DNA from: an uncultured Collinsella sp. | GTDB lineage: Bacteria; Actinomycetota; Coriobacteriia; Coriobacteriales; Coriobacteriaceae | Direction: 5' to 3' | NCBI GenBank assembly: GCA_900545165.1 | Contig: UQYA01000019.1 | Coordinates: 1-23,970 of the forward strand | Length of the DNA stretch: 23,970 nt | Shown here: piece after piece, positions 16,907 through 23,970 of the stretch | Layout: each line of letters opens with the position of its first letter | Numbering within the stretch: the stretch's first letter is position 1 | Program-made: the position numbers and the translations under genes | The notes under the pieces: model-generated | The model's database searches: none | The model's input: only the letters and a program-made list of their open reading frames with translations | Told to the model about the DNA's origin: nothing

Positions 16907-17681
16907 TAGCGAAGCCCTGCTTAGGGTCTCACATCTGACTAAAGCCTATCCCATGCCGGGCTCAGGTTTTAAGCGTCAGGCCTTTACCGCCGTGGACGAT
17001 CTGTCGTTTGAGATCGCGCCGGGCGAGGTCTATGGCCTGGTTGGCGAATCCGGATCGGGCAAGTCGACGACTGGACGCTTGATCTGTGGTCTCGAGCGTG
17101 CGGATTCCGGCTCGATTGTCTATCGCGGGCACGACCTCGCCACGATGTCGGAGCGCGAACGCAAGCCGTTTCGCCGCGAGATCCAGCTGGTATTCCAGGA
17201 TAGCTCTACGGCTTTTGACCCGCGCAACCGTGTCGGCCGCATTTTGGAGGAGCCGCTGATTATCGCCGGCGTGCGCGATGCGGATGAGCGCCATGGGCGC
17301 GCGCTCTCGGCCCTGACCTCGGTCGGTCTTCTGGCAGAGCATTATGACCGCTATCCGCATGACCTTTCGGGGGGACAGCGTCAGCGACTCAATCTGGCAC
17401 GGGCGCTTATTTGCGAGCCGCGCCTTGTGGTATGCGACGAGCCGGTCTCGGCGCTTGACGTGTCCGTTCAGGCCCAAGTGCTCAACTTGCTTCGCGACCT
17501 GCAGCGCACGACGGGTGTGGCGCTGCTGTTTATCACGCATGATATGCGTGTGGTTCGGCATATGTCCGACCGGATTGGCGTGCTCTACCACGGTCGTCTT
17601 GTCGAGGAAGGCGCGGCCGAGGACGTGATCGCGCACCCGAGCGATCCGTATACGCAGGAGCTTATCGACGCCATTCCCTAG
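16896..17681 (+). CDS. ABC importer ATPase, DppF/OppF type, short form
   Basis: This is the second ATPase subunit, 261 residues. Walker A is GESGSGKSTTGRLI, the Q-loop VFQDSSTAFDPRN, the signature LSGGQRQRLNLARAL, Walker B LVVCDEPVSALD, and the switch FITHDMRVV. It ends at DPYTQELIDAIP, so it lacks the C-terminal cysteine-containing domain found in most DppF/OppF proteins (about 320 residues). ATG 16896 lies 5 nt after AAAGGGGA (16883-16890), inside the end of the previous gene. It completes a full importer of binding protein, two permeases and two ATPases. Confidence 0.92.
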
Positions 17682-17757
17682 AGGATGCTTCCTTTTGGGT
17701 ATGGCGTGGGTTTGTTGTTTAATTGTCGGTATATCGGTGCAAGAGAGGGGAACTACT

Positions 17758-18921
17758 ATGGCCGATATCGAGGAACAGCCTTTGCCGCGCACGTTTGAGG
17801 AGTTCAACGAGCAACGCAAGGCGGCGTTTATTCGCGTCAAGGATTATAAACAGGCGGGTAATCGCCTGGTCGGCTTTTTGTGCAGCTATACGCCGCTCGA
17901 GATTATCGATGCCGCGGGCGCTGCAAGTGTGGCCTTGTGCGGTACATCCGACGAGGTGATTCCCGAGGCCGAGAAGGTGCTGCCGGCAAACCTGTGCCCG
18001 CTCATCAAGTCGACATACGGTTTTGCCTATTCTCAAAAGTGCCCGTTTACGTACTTTAGCGACATGATCATCGGCGAGACCACCTGCGACGGCAAGAAGA
18101 AGATGTACGAGCTACTCAACGAGCTCAAGCGCACGCACATTCTGCATCTTCCGCAGGGTCGCGATCGCGCCTACGAGCGTGAAGGCTGGTACGAGGAGTG
18201 CCGCCTGCTCAAGGAGGAGCTTGAGGGCTTCTACGGCATCACGATTACCGACGACGACCTGCGCGCTGCCGTCCGTCGTCGCAACCGCTTGCGTGCGGCC
18301 CAGCTCGAGATGTTTGCACTGCAGGCCAACCAGCCGGCGGCCATGAGCGGCGTCGACCTGATGAGCACCATGTTTGCCGGTACGTTCAGCTTTGATATCG
18401 AGGCCTATACGCAGCAGCTGGAGCAAAAGGTCGCCAAGCTGCGCGAGGCCTACGACGCGGGCGAGCGTCCGGTCGCGGCGGATGCCAAGCGCATTCTGAT
18501 CACCGGCTGCCCGGTGGGCGGTGTGATCAACAAGATCGGTCGCACCATCGAGTCCAACGGCGGCGTGGTCGTGTGCATGGATGACTGCTCGGGCGAGCGT
18601 ACGGCCGCCATGATGATCGACCCGGACGCGCCCGACATTCTGCGCGCCATCGCCGACCGCTACCTGGATATCAACTGCTCGGTCATGACGCCCAACGACG
18701 GTCGTATGGAAAACACGCTGGCCATGTGCGAGAAGTATCACGTCGATGGCGTAGTGGAGAGCGTGCTCCAGGCGTGCCACACCTTTAACGTGGAGAGTGC
18801 GCGCATGCAGGAGGCTGTCGAGGGTGCGGGTATTCCGTACATGAAGATCGAGACCGATTACAGCAACGGCGACATGGGCCAGATCGAGACGCGCATCGCC
18901 GCCTTCATCGAAACCCTCTAG
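17758..18921 (+). CDS. Double-cubane-cluster-type anaerobic reductase (HgdB/YjiM-like, 2-hydroxyacyl-CoA dehydratase superfamily)
   Basis: This 387-residue protein belongs to the family that contains 2-hydroxyacyl-CoA dehydratase D-components and the ATP-dependent double-cubane-cluster reductases. Evidence is the N-terminal NRLVGFLCSYTPLEIIDAAGA, the LCPLIKSTYGFA stretch with Cys80 and Cys95, the later GETTCDGKKKMYELL (Cys110), and the second domain beginning ILITGCPVGG. Cysteines are also at 42, 61, 251, 273, 277 and 307; which ones bind the cluster needs an alignment. Its partner activase follows. There is no second dehydratase subunit beside it, which favours the single-subunit reductase type over a true dehydratase. 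ATG 17758 has GAGAGGGG at about 7 nt. The substrate is unknown; the selenium genes downstream are the main hint. Confidence 0.85.
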   Translation: MADIEEQPLPRTFEEFNEQRKAAFIRVKDYKQAGNRLVGFLCSYTPLEIIDAAGAASVALCGTSDEVIPEAEKVLPANLCPLIKSTYGFAYSQKCPFTYFSDMIIGETTCDGKKKMYELLNELKRTHILHLPQGRDRAYEREGWYEECRLLKEELEGFYGITITDDDLRAAVRRRNRLRAAQLEMFALQANQPAAMSGVDLMSTMFAGTFSFDIEAYTQQLEQKVAKLREAYDAGERPVAADAKRILITGCPVGGVINKIGRTIESNGGVVVCMDDCSGERTAAMMIDPDAPDILRAIADRYLDINCSVMTPNDGRMENTLAMCEKYHVDGVVESVLQACHTFNVESARMQEAVEGAGIPYMKIETDYSNGDMGQIETRIAAFIETL

Positions 18922-18925
18922 CTTC

Positions 18926-19014
18926 CTCAGGCACCGGATCTTGCCCCTCAAACCGTCGCTTGCGTACCCAAAGTACGCTGCGCTCCTCTTTCGGGGCAAT
19001 CTCCGGCACCTGAG
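18926..19014. repeat. Long imperfect palindrome between the reductase and activase genes
   Basis: Outer arms CTCAGG-ca-CCGGA (18926-18938) and TCCGG-ca-CCTGAG (19002-19014) pair with a 2-base internal mismatch. The middle arms TTGCCCC (18941-18947) and GGGGCAA (18993-18999) are perfect, and the inner GCGTAC (18962-18967) pairs with GTACGC (18973-18978) around CCAAA. It occupies most of the 155-nt gap. No T run follows, so it is not a standard terminator. It may be a dispersed palindromic element or an mRNA-processing structure. Confidence 0.65.
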
Positions 19015-19076
19015 AAACCTAGAGCTAAGGCGCCTGAACGCGCCACTGTCTATGATGTTTAGATTGGGAGAGAGCC

Positions 19077-19841
19077 ATGATAGGGATCGGGATCGATATC
19101 GGGTCTACGGCGGCTAAGGCTGCTGTGGTCGATGGAGAGGGTTCGGTGGCGTGGACGTGCGTGCAGCCAACCGGGTTCTCCTCGGTCGATGCTTCCGAGC
19201 GGCTGCGCAAGGCACTGGTAGCGGCCGGCTATGACGTGACAGCCGACGACGTGCGCGTGATCGCGACTGGCTACGGCCGTGTCGCCGTGCCCTATGCGCA
19301 CAAGGTCGTGACTGAGATCACCTGTCACGGCACCGGTGCCGTGCGCCTGTTTGGCGACCACGGCACCGTGATTGACGTGGGCGGTCAGGACACCAAGGTC
19401 ATCCAACTTAAGGGTGGCCGCGTGGCCAAGTTTGCCATGAACGACAAGTGCGCCGCCGGTACGGGGCGCTTTTTGGAGATCATGGCCGATCGCCTGGGCA
19501 TTTCCCAGCAGCAGATGGCCGACCTGGCGCGTACCGGCGAGCCCACCAAGATCAGCAGCATGTGCACGGTGTTTGCCGAAAGCGAGGTCATCAGCCTGAT
19601 CGGTCGCGGTGAGCCGCGCGAGAACATCGCCCGCGGTGTGATTGAGAGTGTCGTGTCGCGCGTGGCGACCATGGCCGGGCAGGCCGCGGGCGCCCCGTAC
19701 TACCTGACCGGCGGCCTGTGCGAGAACGCCTTCGTGGTGGAGCGGTTGGGCGAGCTACTGGGGTCGCCGGTGACCACCTCGCCCCAGGCTCGCTTTGCCG
19801 GAGCGATCGGCGCGGCTGTCCGTGCCTCCGCCTTGGCCTAG
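19077..19841 (+). CDS. ATP-dependent activase of the reductase (HgdC/YjiL-like, BadF/BcrD ASKHA family)
   Basis: This 254-residue ATPase forms a homodimer that holds one [4Fe-4S] cluster and pushes electrons at low potential into its partner as ATP is hydrolysed. The N-terminal phosphate-binding loop reads GIGIDIGSTAAKAAVV, the second motif is TVIDVGGQDTKVIQL, and the third is YYLTGGLCENAFV. The two cluster cysteines of the family are present: Cys125 in MNDKCAAGTGRFLE and Cys163 in SSMCTVFAESEV. ATG 19077 has GGGAGAG at 5 nt. Its natural partner is the HgdB/YjiM-like protein encoded just upstream. The next gene starts 14 nt downstream. Confidence 0.92.
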   Translation: MIGIGIDIGSTAAKAAVVDGEGSVAWTCVQPTGFSSVDASERLRKALVAAGYDVTADDVRVIATGYGRVAVPYAHKVVTEITCHGTGAVRLFGDHGTVIDVGGQDTKVIQLKGGRVAKFAMNDKCAAGTGRFLEIMADRLGISQQQMADLARTGEPTKISSMCTVFAESEVISLIGRGEPRENIARGVIESVVSRVATMAGQAAGAPYYLTGGLCENAFVVERLGELLGSPVTTSPQARFAGAIGAAVRASALA

Positions 19842-19855
19842 GGGTGTACCGCGAC

Positions 19856-21073
19856 ATGCGCATCCTCAACATCTCGGCCCAAAAACCAGATAGCACCGGC
19901 AGCGGCACCTACCTTGCCGCGCTTGTGCGCGAGCAGATCGAGACGGGGCATCGCGCCGCCGTGCTTTGCGGCGCGGCACCGGGTGATACCCAAGGCGAGC
20001 TGGACCGGCGTGCTGCCGTGTTTACCGTGCCGTTCGAATCGCCCGAGCTGCCGTTTCCCATCTGCGGTATGTCCGATGTCATGCCCTATCCCTCCACACG
20101 CTATCGTGACCTGACGTCTTCGATGCTCAAGGCATTTGAGCGGGCATTTGCTGCTGCGATCGATCGGGCTGTGGCTGAGTTTCGGCCCGATCTGGTGCTC
20201 TGCCATCACCTGTATCTGGTGACCGCATTGGCGCGCGAGTGCGTCCGGTGCGTGCCGGTTGTTGCCGTGTGCCATTCGACCGACCTGCGCCAGCTGCGTT
20301 CGCATGCGCTCGAGCGCGATCGCATCGTACGTGCGGTTCGTCGGCTCGATGCCGTCTTTGCGCTCCATGCTGAGCAGGCTGAGCAGATTGGCCTGGTGTG
20401 CGGCGTCGATGCCGATCGTATCCACGTGATTGGGACGGGCTACGACCATCGCGTCTTCTGCCGCGACGCAAGCGTGGCGAGGCAGCCGGGATCGCTTGTG
20501 TACGTGGGCAAGATTTGCTTTAAAAAGGGCGTCGAGTCGCTGGTTCGAGCTGTGTCATTGCCGATTGACGATGACGTCCGCCCATCTGGCTTGGTACTTG
20601 TGGGCGGCCGCGGGGACGATGCCGAGTACGCGCGTATCGAGCGCTTAGCCGCGGCCTCGGATGTGCCGGTGACGCTGGCGGGGCGCCTGGATAGCGATGA
20701 ACTCGTGCGTGCCTACCGCAGTTCCGACGTCTTTGTGCTGCCTTCGTTTTACGAGGGTCTGCCGCTCGTGACGATCGAGGCCCTCGCGTGCGGCTGCAAA
20801 GTTGTGGCGACCGATTTGCCCGGCGTTCGTCCCTGGATGGAGGCGATGCTTCCCGGTGCTCCCGTGACGTGGGTGGCGTCGCCGCGTATGACGGATGTCG
20901 ACACGCCCGTGGCGGCCGACCTTCCGCTGTTTGAGCGCGCGCTGGCAGATGCTATCGCGCAGGCGCTTGCGGCGCCGCCTTCGACGTTCGAGCCGTCGGC
21001 GGTCTCTTGGGAAGCGTGCCTGGGGCGTATACTTAAAGTCGTTGATTTGTTGGAAGGGGGTTCGTATGGCTAA
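19856..21073 (+). CDS. GT4-type glycosyltransferase overlapping selD
   Basis: This is a GT-B fold glycosyltransferase of 405 residues. The N-terminal domain starts MRILNISAQKPDSTGSGTYLAALV, the typical glycine-containing loop of GT4 enzymes. The sugar-nucleotide domain begins VYVGKICFKKGVESLVRA and carries the EX7E motif in FYEGLPLVTIEALACG (Glu300 and Glu308). No membrane segment is evident. ATG 19856 follows the activase stop by 14 nt with an AGGGG-like site at 9 nt; an in-frame GTG at 19844 has no such site. It overlaps selD by 8 nt and so is probably made together with it. Donor and acceptor are unknown. A GT beside a SelD-type enzyme recalls SenB/SenC of selenoneine synthesis, but similarity to SenB is not shown here. 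Confidence 0.82.
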   Translation: MRILNISAQKPDSTGSGTYLAALVREQIETGHRAAVLCGAAPGDTQGELDRRAAVFTVPFESPELPFPICGMSDVMPYPSTRYRDLTSSMLKAFERAFAAAIDRAVAEFRPDLVLCHHLYLVTALARECVRCVPVVAVCHSTDLRQLRSHALERDRIVRAVRRLDAVFALHAEQAEQIGLVCGVDADRIHVIGTGYDHRVFCRDASVARQPGSLVYVGKICFKKGVESLVRAVSLPIDDDVRPSGLVLVGGRGDDAEYARIERLAAASDVPVTLAGRLDSDELVRAYRSSDVFVLPSFYEGLPLVTIEALACGCKVVATDLPGVRPWMEAMLPGAPVTWVASPRMTDVDTPVAADLPLFERALADAIAQALAAPPSTFEPSAVSWEACLGRILKVVDLLEGGSYG

Positions 21074-22115
21074 GGACACCATGAGGCTCACGTCCATGAC
21101 GGCCGCGAGCGGTTGAGCCGCTAAGTTGGCCCCCGGAGCCCTCGCCCAGGTCCTGGGCGACTTACCCAATGTGCATAACGACAACTTGCTCGTGGGGTTC
21201 GATACCTCCGACGATGCGAGCGTCTTCCGCGTAGGGGAGAACCTGGGGCTCGTGCAGTCCATCGACTTCTTTCCGCCGATGGTCGACGACCCGTTTCTGT
21301 TTGGCCAGATCGCCGCGGCAAATTCGCTGTCGGACATTTACGCCATGGGCGGGCGGCCGAGCCATGCCATGAACCTGCTTTGCATACCCAGTTGCCTGGG
21401 CATTGAGGTTGCCGGGCAGATTTTGGCGGGCGGCGCCGACAAGTGCGTCGAGGCCGGCTGCACCATCGCGGGCGGCCACACCATCAACGACGACGAGCCC
21501 AAGTATGGCCTGTCCGTGAGCGGCTTTGTCGCGCTTGACCGTATGCTCGCCAATAGCGGTGCGCGCGTGGGCGATGTCCTGCTGCTGACCAAGGCGATCG
21601 GCTCGGGCATCATCACCACGGCCATTAAGGGCGAGCTCATCGAGCAGGACGAGGCTAGCCCGATGTTTGACTCGATGCGCGCCCTCAACGAGGCGCCGAT
21701 TCGTCTGGCCGAGGGACTCGAGCTTCACGGCTGTACCGACATTACGGGCTTTGGCCTGATCGGGCACGCGTGCGAGATGGCCGAGGGCTCGGGCGTGCAG
21801 ATTGAGCTTGCGTCGGGGGCGGTGCCGCTCTTTGATCAGGTGCTCGACATGGCGCGTCTGGGCATTATCCCCGCGGGCTCCTACCGCAACCAGGACTTCT
21901 TTGGCCCGCGCGTGACGGCTGACGATGACCTGGAGCCGGGCATGTTGGATGCGCTGTACGATCCGCAGACTTCGGGTGGTTTGCTTATTGCGGCGCCCGC
22001 GAAGGATGTGGATGAGCTTGCGCGTCGCCTGGATGCCGAGGGGCGCATCGCGGCCGTCGTCGGGCGCGTGTGCGAGGCGGAGCTGGGCGGTCCTGCCGTC
22101 CACGTTGTGCATTAA
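21066..22115 (+). CDS. selD: Selenophosphate synthetase SelD, itself a selenoprotein (UGA-encoded Sec17)
   Basis: SelD makes selenophosphate, the selenium donor for selenocysteine and other selenium uses, from selenide and ATP. The full gene is 349 residues if the TGA at 21114-21116 is read as selenocysteine. The N-terminus is MAKDTMRLTSM-TAASG-U-AAK, and U17 and Lys20 align exactly with catalytic Cys17 and Lys20 of E. coli SelD. Downstream are FDTSDDASVF, the DFFPPMVDDPFLFGQIAAANSLSDIYAMGG stretch (in short, the ATP-binding AIR-synthase-like domain), GGHTINDDEPKYG, and DITGFGLIGHACEMA. ATG 21066 follows GAAGGGGG by 5 nt and overlaps the glycosyltransferase stop. A SECIS hairpin lies 25 nt after the UGA. 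A start at 21126, after the TGA, would remove the catalytic residue and has no ribosome binding site. Confidence 0.93.
21114..21160 (+). promoter_or_regulatory. Sec UGA codon and bacterial SECIS hairpin in selD
   Basis: The in-frame TGA is at 21114-21116. An 8-bp perfect stem, TCGCCCAG (21142-21149) with CTGGGCGA (21153-21160), encloses GTC, so the apex reads AGGTCC, very like the AGGUCU apex of the E. coli fdhF SECIS. The apical loop starts 33 nt after the UGA, within the spacing reported for bacterial SECIS elements. SelB should bind here to deliver Sec-tRNA. Confidence 0.85.
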
Positions 22116-22175
22116 GGAAAACCGTTTATGCGACTGCCTACTGTTCTGGGCGGTCCCTTTTGAAAGGATGTAACT

Positions 22176-22802
22176 ATGTCTACCAAAATTGAAGTCAATG
22201 CCATGGGCGATGCCTGCCCGCTGCCCGTCGTCAAGACGCTTAAAGCCCTGAAGCAGCTCGATGGCGAGGGCGTTGTCGTGACCTCGGTCGATAACGAGAC
22301 CGCCGTCAAGAACATCTCCAAGATGGCGCAGGAGAAGGGCTGCACGGCCTCGGTCGAGAAGGTTTCTGACGCCGAGTGGCACGTGACCGTGGCGACCTCT
22401 GGCGCCGTGGCCGTTGTGGACCCCGAGCAGGACGGTGCCGCTTTTTGCGACGCAAGCGCCGGCAAGGGCAAGCTCGTCATTTCCGTCTACACCGACTGCA
22501 TGGGCCGTGGCGACGACGAGCTGGGCCACAAACTCATGAAGGCCTTCATCTTTGCCGTGACGCAGCAGGAGGAACTGCCCGCGACCATGCTGTTCTACAA
22601 CGGCGGCGCCAAGCTCACCGTCGAGGGCTCGCCAGTGCTCGACGACCTGAAGGGCCTGGCGGAGCAGGGCGTCGAGATCCTTACCTGCGGTACCTGCCTC
22701 GACCACTATGGCATTAAAGACCAGCTCGCGGTGGGCGAGGTCACCAACATGTACGTGATCGTGGAGAAGATGGAGCAGGCTGTGCGCGTCGTGCGCCCGT
22801 AG
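22176..22802 (+). CDS. yedF: Sulfurtransferase-like selenium metabolism protein YedF
   Basis: This 208-residue protein has two domains. Residues 1-75 or so are TusA/SirA-like, with the active cysteine in GDACPLPVVKT (Cys14). The rest resembles DsrE-like proteins, ending with LTCGTCLDHYGIKDQLAVGEVTNMY (Cys171 and Cys174), the pattern of the YedF subgroup that co-occurs with SelD. It is thought to carry persulfide- or selenide-type sulfur/selenium, probably as a shuttle between the desulfurase and SelD; the exact reaction is not established. ATG 22176 follows AAAGGA at about 7 nt. The 60-nt gap after selD shows no terminator, and DUF3343 and desulfurase-like genes follow. Confidence 0.92.
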   Translation: MSTKIEVNAMGDACPLPVVKTLKALKQLDGEGVVVTSVDNETAVKNISKMAQEKGCTASVEKVSDAEWHVTVATSGAVAVVDPEQDGAAFCDASAGKGKLVISVYTDCMGRGDDELGHKLMKAFIFAVTQQEELPATMLFYNGGAKLTVEGSPVLDDLKGLAEQGVEILTCGTCLDHYGIKDQLAVGEVTNMYVIVEKMEQAVRVVRP

Positions 22803-22821
22803 CGTATTGGTTGGAGTTGCC

Positions 22822-23073
22822 ATGAGGGAGAAGCGCCCGGCGCTTGTCATCACGTTTCCCACCACGGCGGCCGCCATGGGCTGCGAGTCCTTGTGCATCG
22901 AGCGCGGCCTTCCCGGGCGAACGATTCCCGTGCCCGGGGAGGTCGCTGCCGGCTGCGGTCTGGCGTGGAAGGCGTCGCCTGCCGATGAGGAGCTGCTGCG
23001 CGCCGAGCTTGCCGCAGCGGGCGTCCCCACCGAGGCTTTCACCGTGATTGATATGTGGGAGGTCGTGCGATGA
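22822..23073 (+). CDS. DUF3343 protein, putative Se/S carrier
   Basis: This is a small 83-residue protein with the DUF3343 pattern: an N-terminal strand ALVITFPTTAAAMGCE, then RTIPVPGEVAAGCGLAWK with the conserved cysteine (Cys45). The family is annotated as a putative selenium/sulfur carrier on the basis of gene neighbourhood; no reaction is proven as far as I know. ATG 22822 has GGAG at 5 nt; an in-frame TTG at 22807 is a weaker choice. Its stop overlaps the start of the next gene by 4 nt (ATGA), so the two are translationally coupled, which suggests the desulfurase may load this protein. Confidence 0.87.
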   Translation: MREKRPALVITFPTTAAAMGCESLCIERGLPGRTIPVPGEVAAGCGLAWKASPADEELLRAELAAAGVPTEAFTVIDMWEVVR

Positions 23074-23970
23074 TCTACCTGGATAACGCGGCGACGACCA
23101 TGCGCAAGCCGCAGACGGTCATCGATGCCGTGACGCAGGCGATGTGCTCGCTCGGCAATGCCGGACGCGGCGCGACGTCGGGTGCGCTCGATGCCGCTCG
23201 TACGATTCACGCTTGCCGTGCCAAGCTCGCGCGCCTTTTGGGTTGCCCGAGGGCGGACCATGTGTGCTTTACGTCCAACTCAACCGCGGCGCTCAACACC
23301 GTCATCAATGGCGTGGTGCGCCCCGGCGACCGTGTGGTCACGACTGTGCTCGAGCACAACTCGGTGCTGCGTCCGCTCAACCGCCTGGCAGCGGAGCGGG
23401 GTGTGACCGTTGAGTATGCGGGCTGTGACGCGAACGGCGTGCTCGACTACGACGAGCTCGAGCGGCTGGTCACGTCGGGCACGCGTGCCGTGGTGGTGAC
23501 GCATGCCTCCAACGTGACCGGCAACGCGGTCGACATTGCGCGCGTAGCGGCCATGGCCCATGCGGCAGGTGCGCTTGTGATCGTCGATGCCTCGCAGTCT
23601 GCCGGCACGGCGCATATCGATATGCAGGCCATGGGGCTCGACGTGGTGTGCTTTACCGGCCATAAGGGGCTCATGGGACCTCAAGGCACCGGTGGCCTGG
23701 CCGTGGCGGAGGGCATTGACGTGGCTCCGTGGGCCATAGGCGGCACGGGCGTGCACAGCTTCGACCCACTGCAGCCGCTTGAGTGGCCCACGCGCCTTGA
23801 GGCGGGCACGCTCAACGGCCACGGTATCGCCGGCCTTTCTGCCGGCCTTGATTTTATTGAGGCTCAGGGTGGAGTTGAAGCGATTGCGACTCACGAACGC
23901 GCCCTGGCCGATCTCTTTCTCGCTGGCGTGCGCGAAATCCCGGAGATCAAGCTCTACGGCGCCTTTGACC
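23070..23970 (+). CDS. Class V aminotransferase, cysteine desulfurase-like, 5' part
   Basis: This PLP enzyme probably frees sulfur from cysteine or selenium from selenocysteine, passing it on as a persulfide or selenide. The first 300 codons are in the window and the frame is open at the right edge. It starts MIYLDNAATTMRKP, as in NifS/IscS/Csd proteins, with SNSTAALNTVINGVV, EHNSVLRPL, VDASQSAGTAHIDM and the PLP lysine in FTGHKGLMGPQG (Lys199). The catalytic cysteine normally lies further on and is not seen. ATG 23070 overlaps the DUF3343 stop. This pairing and the yedF-selD context point to a selenium- or sulfur-mobilising role rather than general Fe-S assembly. Confidence 0.9.
   Translation, partial: MIYLDNAATTMRKPQTVIDAVTQAMCSLGNAGRGATSGALDAARTIHACRAKLARLLGCPRADHVCFTSNSTAALNTVINGVVRPGDRVVTTVLEHNSVLRPLNRLAAERGVTVEYAGCDANGVLDYDELERLVTSGTRAVVVTHASNVTGNAVDIARVAAMAHAAGALVIVDASQSAGTAHIDMQAMGLDVVCFTGHKGLMGPQGTGGLAVAEGIDVAPWAIGGTGVHSFDPLQPLEWPTRLEAGTLNGHGIAGLSAGLDFIEAQGGVEAIATHERALADLFLAGVREIPEIKLYGAFD

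Noticed and set aside
19718..19855. An upstream in-frame start for the glycosyltransferase at 19718
   Set aside because: It would overlap the activase gene by more than 120 nt in another frame. The family-typical N-terminus begins at ATG 19856.
21126..22115. A shorter SelD starting at TTG 21126
   Set aside because: It lacks the catalytic residue and Lys20 and has no ribosome binding site. The upstream frame continues SelD homology through the UGA, with a SECIS hairpin.
21162..23261. A 699-codon open frame on the minus strand
   Set aside because: It is fully antisense to selD, yedF and DUF3343, which have clear homology. Its composition (Arg, His, Gln and Asp rich) is that of a shadow frame in GC-rich DNA.

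Overview
The window is GC-rich, densely coded bacterial chromosome, most likely from an anaerobic gut actinobacterium of the Coriobacteriia (a Collinsella-like genome is my best guess, from the codon choice and the mix of anaerobic Mo, Se and Fe-S genes; this is inference, no search was possible). I see no phage, transposase, CRISPR, rRNA or tRNA.

Layout. 1-993 is the 3' part of an O-acetylhomoserine sulfhydrylase gene, closed by a terminator. 1138-3644 holds an MFS exporter, xanthine phosphoribosyltransferase (xpt) and a small GGQ release-factor-like protein. A 27-bp perfect palindrome separates these from a minus-strand pair, a CLC antiporter with fluoride-type motifs followed by a YegS-type lipid kinase (6202 down to 3731). 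From 6413 everything runs on the plus strand. 6413-11829 is a molybdenum region: moeA, a MogA/MoaB protein, then modA-modB-modC behind a promoter overlapped by a nested inverted-repeat operator, ending in a terminator. ModB is unusual because an exported domain of about 187 residues is fused to its N-terminus.

11876-12427 is a long leader with a promoter, a 22-codon ORF with a strong ribosome binding site and a strong hairpin. It precedes a five-gene peptide/nickel-type ABC importer (12428-17681). Directly downstream, with short gaps or overlaps, are a double-cubane-cluster-type reductase (HgdB/YjiM-like), its ATP-dependent activase, a GT4 glycosyltransferase, selD, yedF, a DUF3343 protein and a class V cysteine desulfurase-like gene that runs off the window.

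The clearest discovery is that selD is itself a selenoprotein gene. Its true start is at 21066 and codon 17 is an in-frame UGA, followed at the right distance by an 8-bp hairpin with a GGTC-type loop (bacterial SECIS). The UGA falls exactly where the catalytic Cys17 of E. coli SelD lies, with Lys20 retained, so an ordinary gene caller would truncate this gene. The glycosyltransferase ORF overlaps selD by 8 nt. This raises the possibility of a selenosugar-type product, by analogy with the SenB/SenC pair of selenoneine biosynthesis, but that is a hypothesis. Taken together, 12428-23970 looks like an import, low-potential reduction and selenium (or sulfur) mobilisation module, next to a molybdenum cofactor and uptake region. 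Such a layout would suit an organism that makes Mo/Se enzymes.
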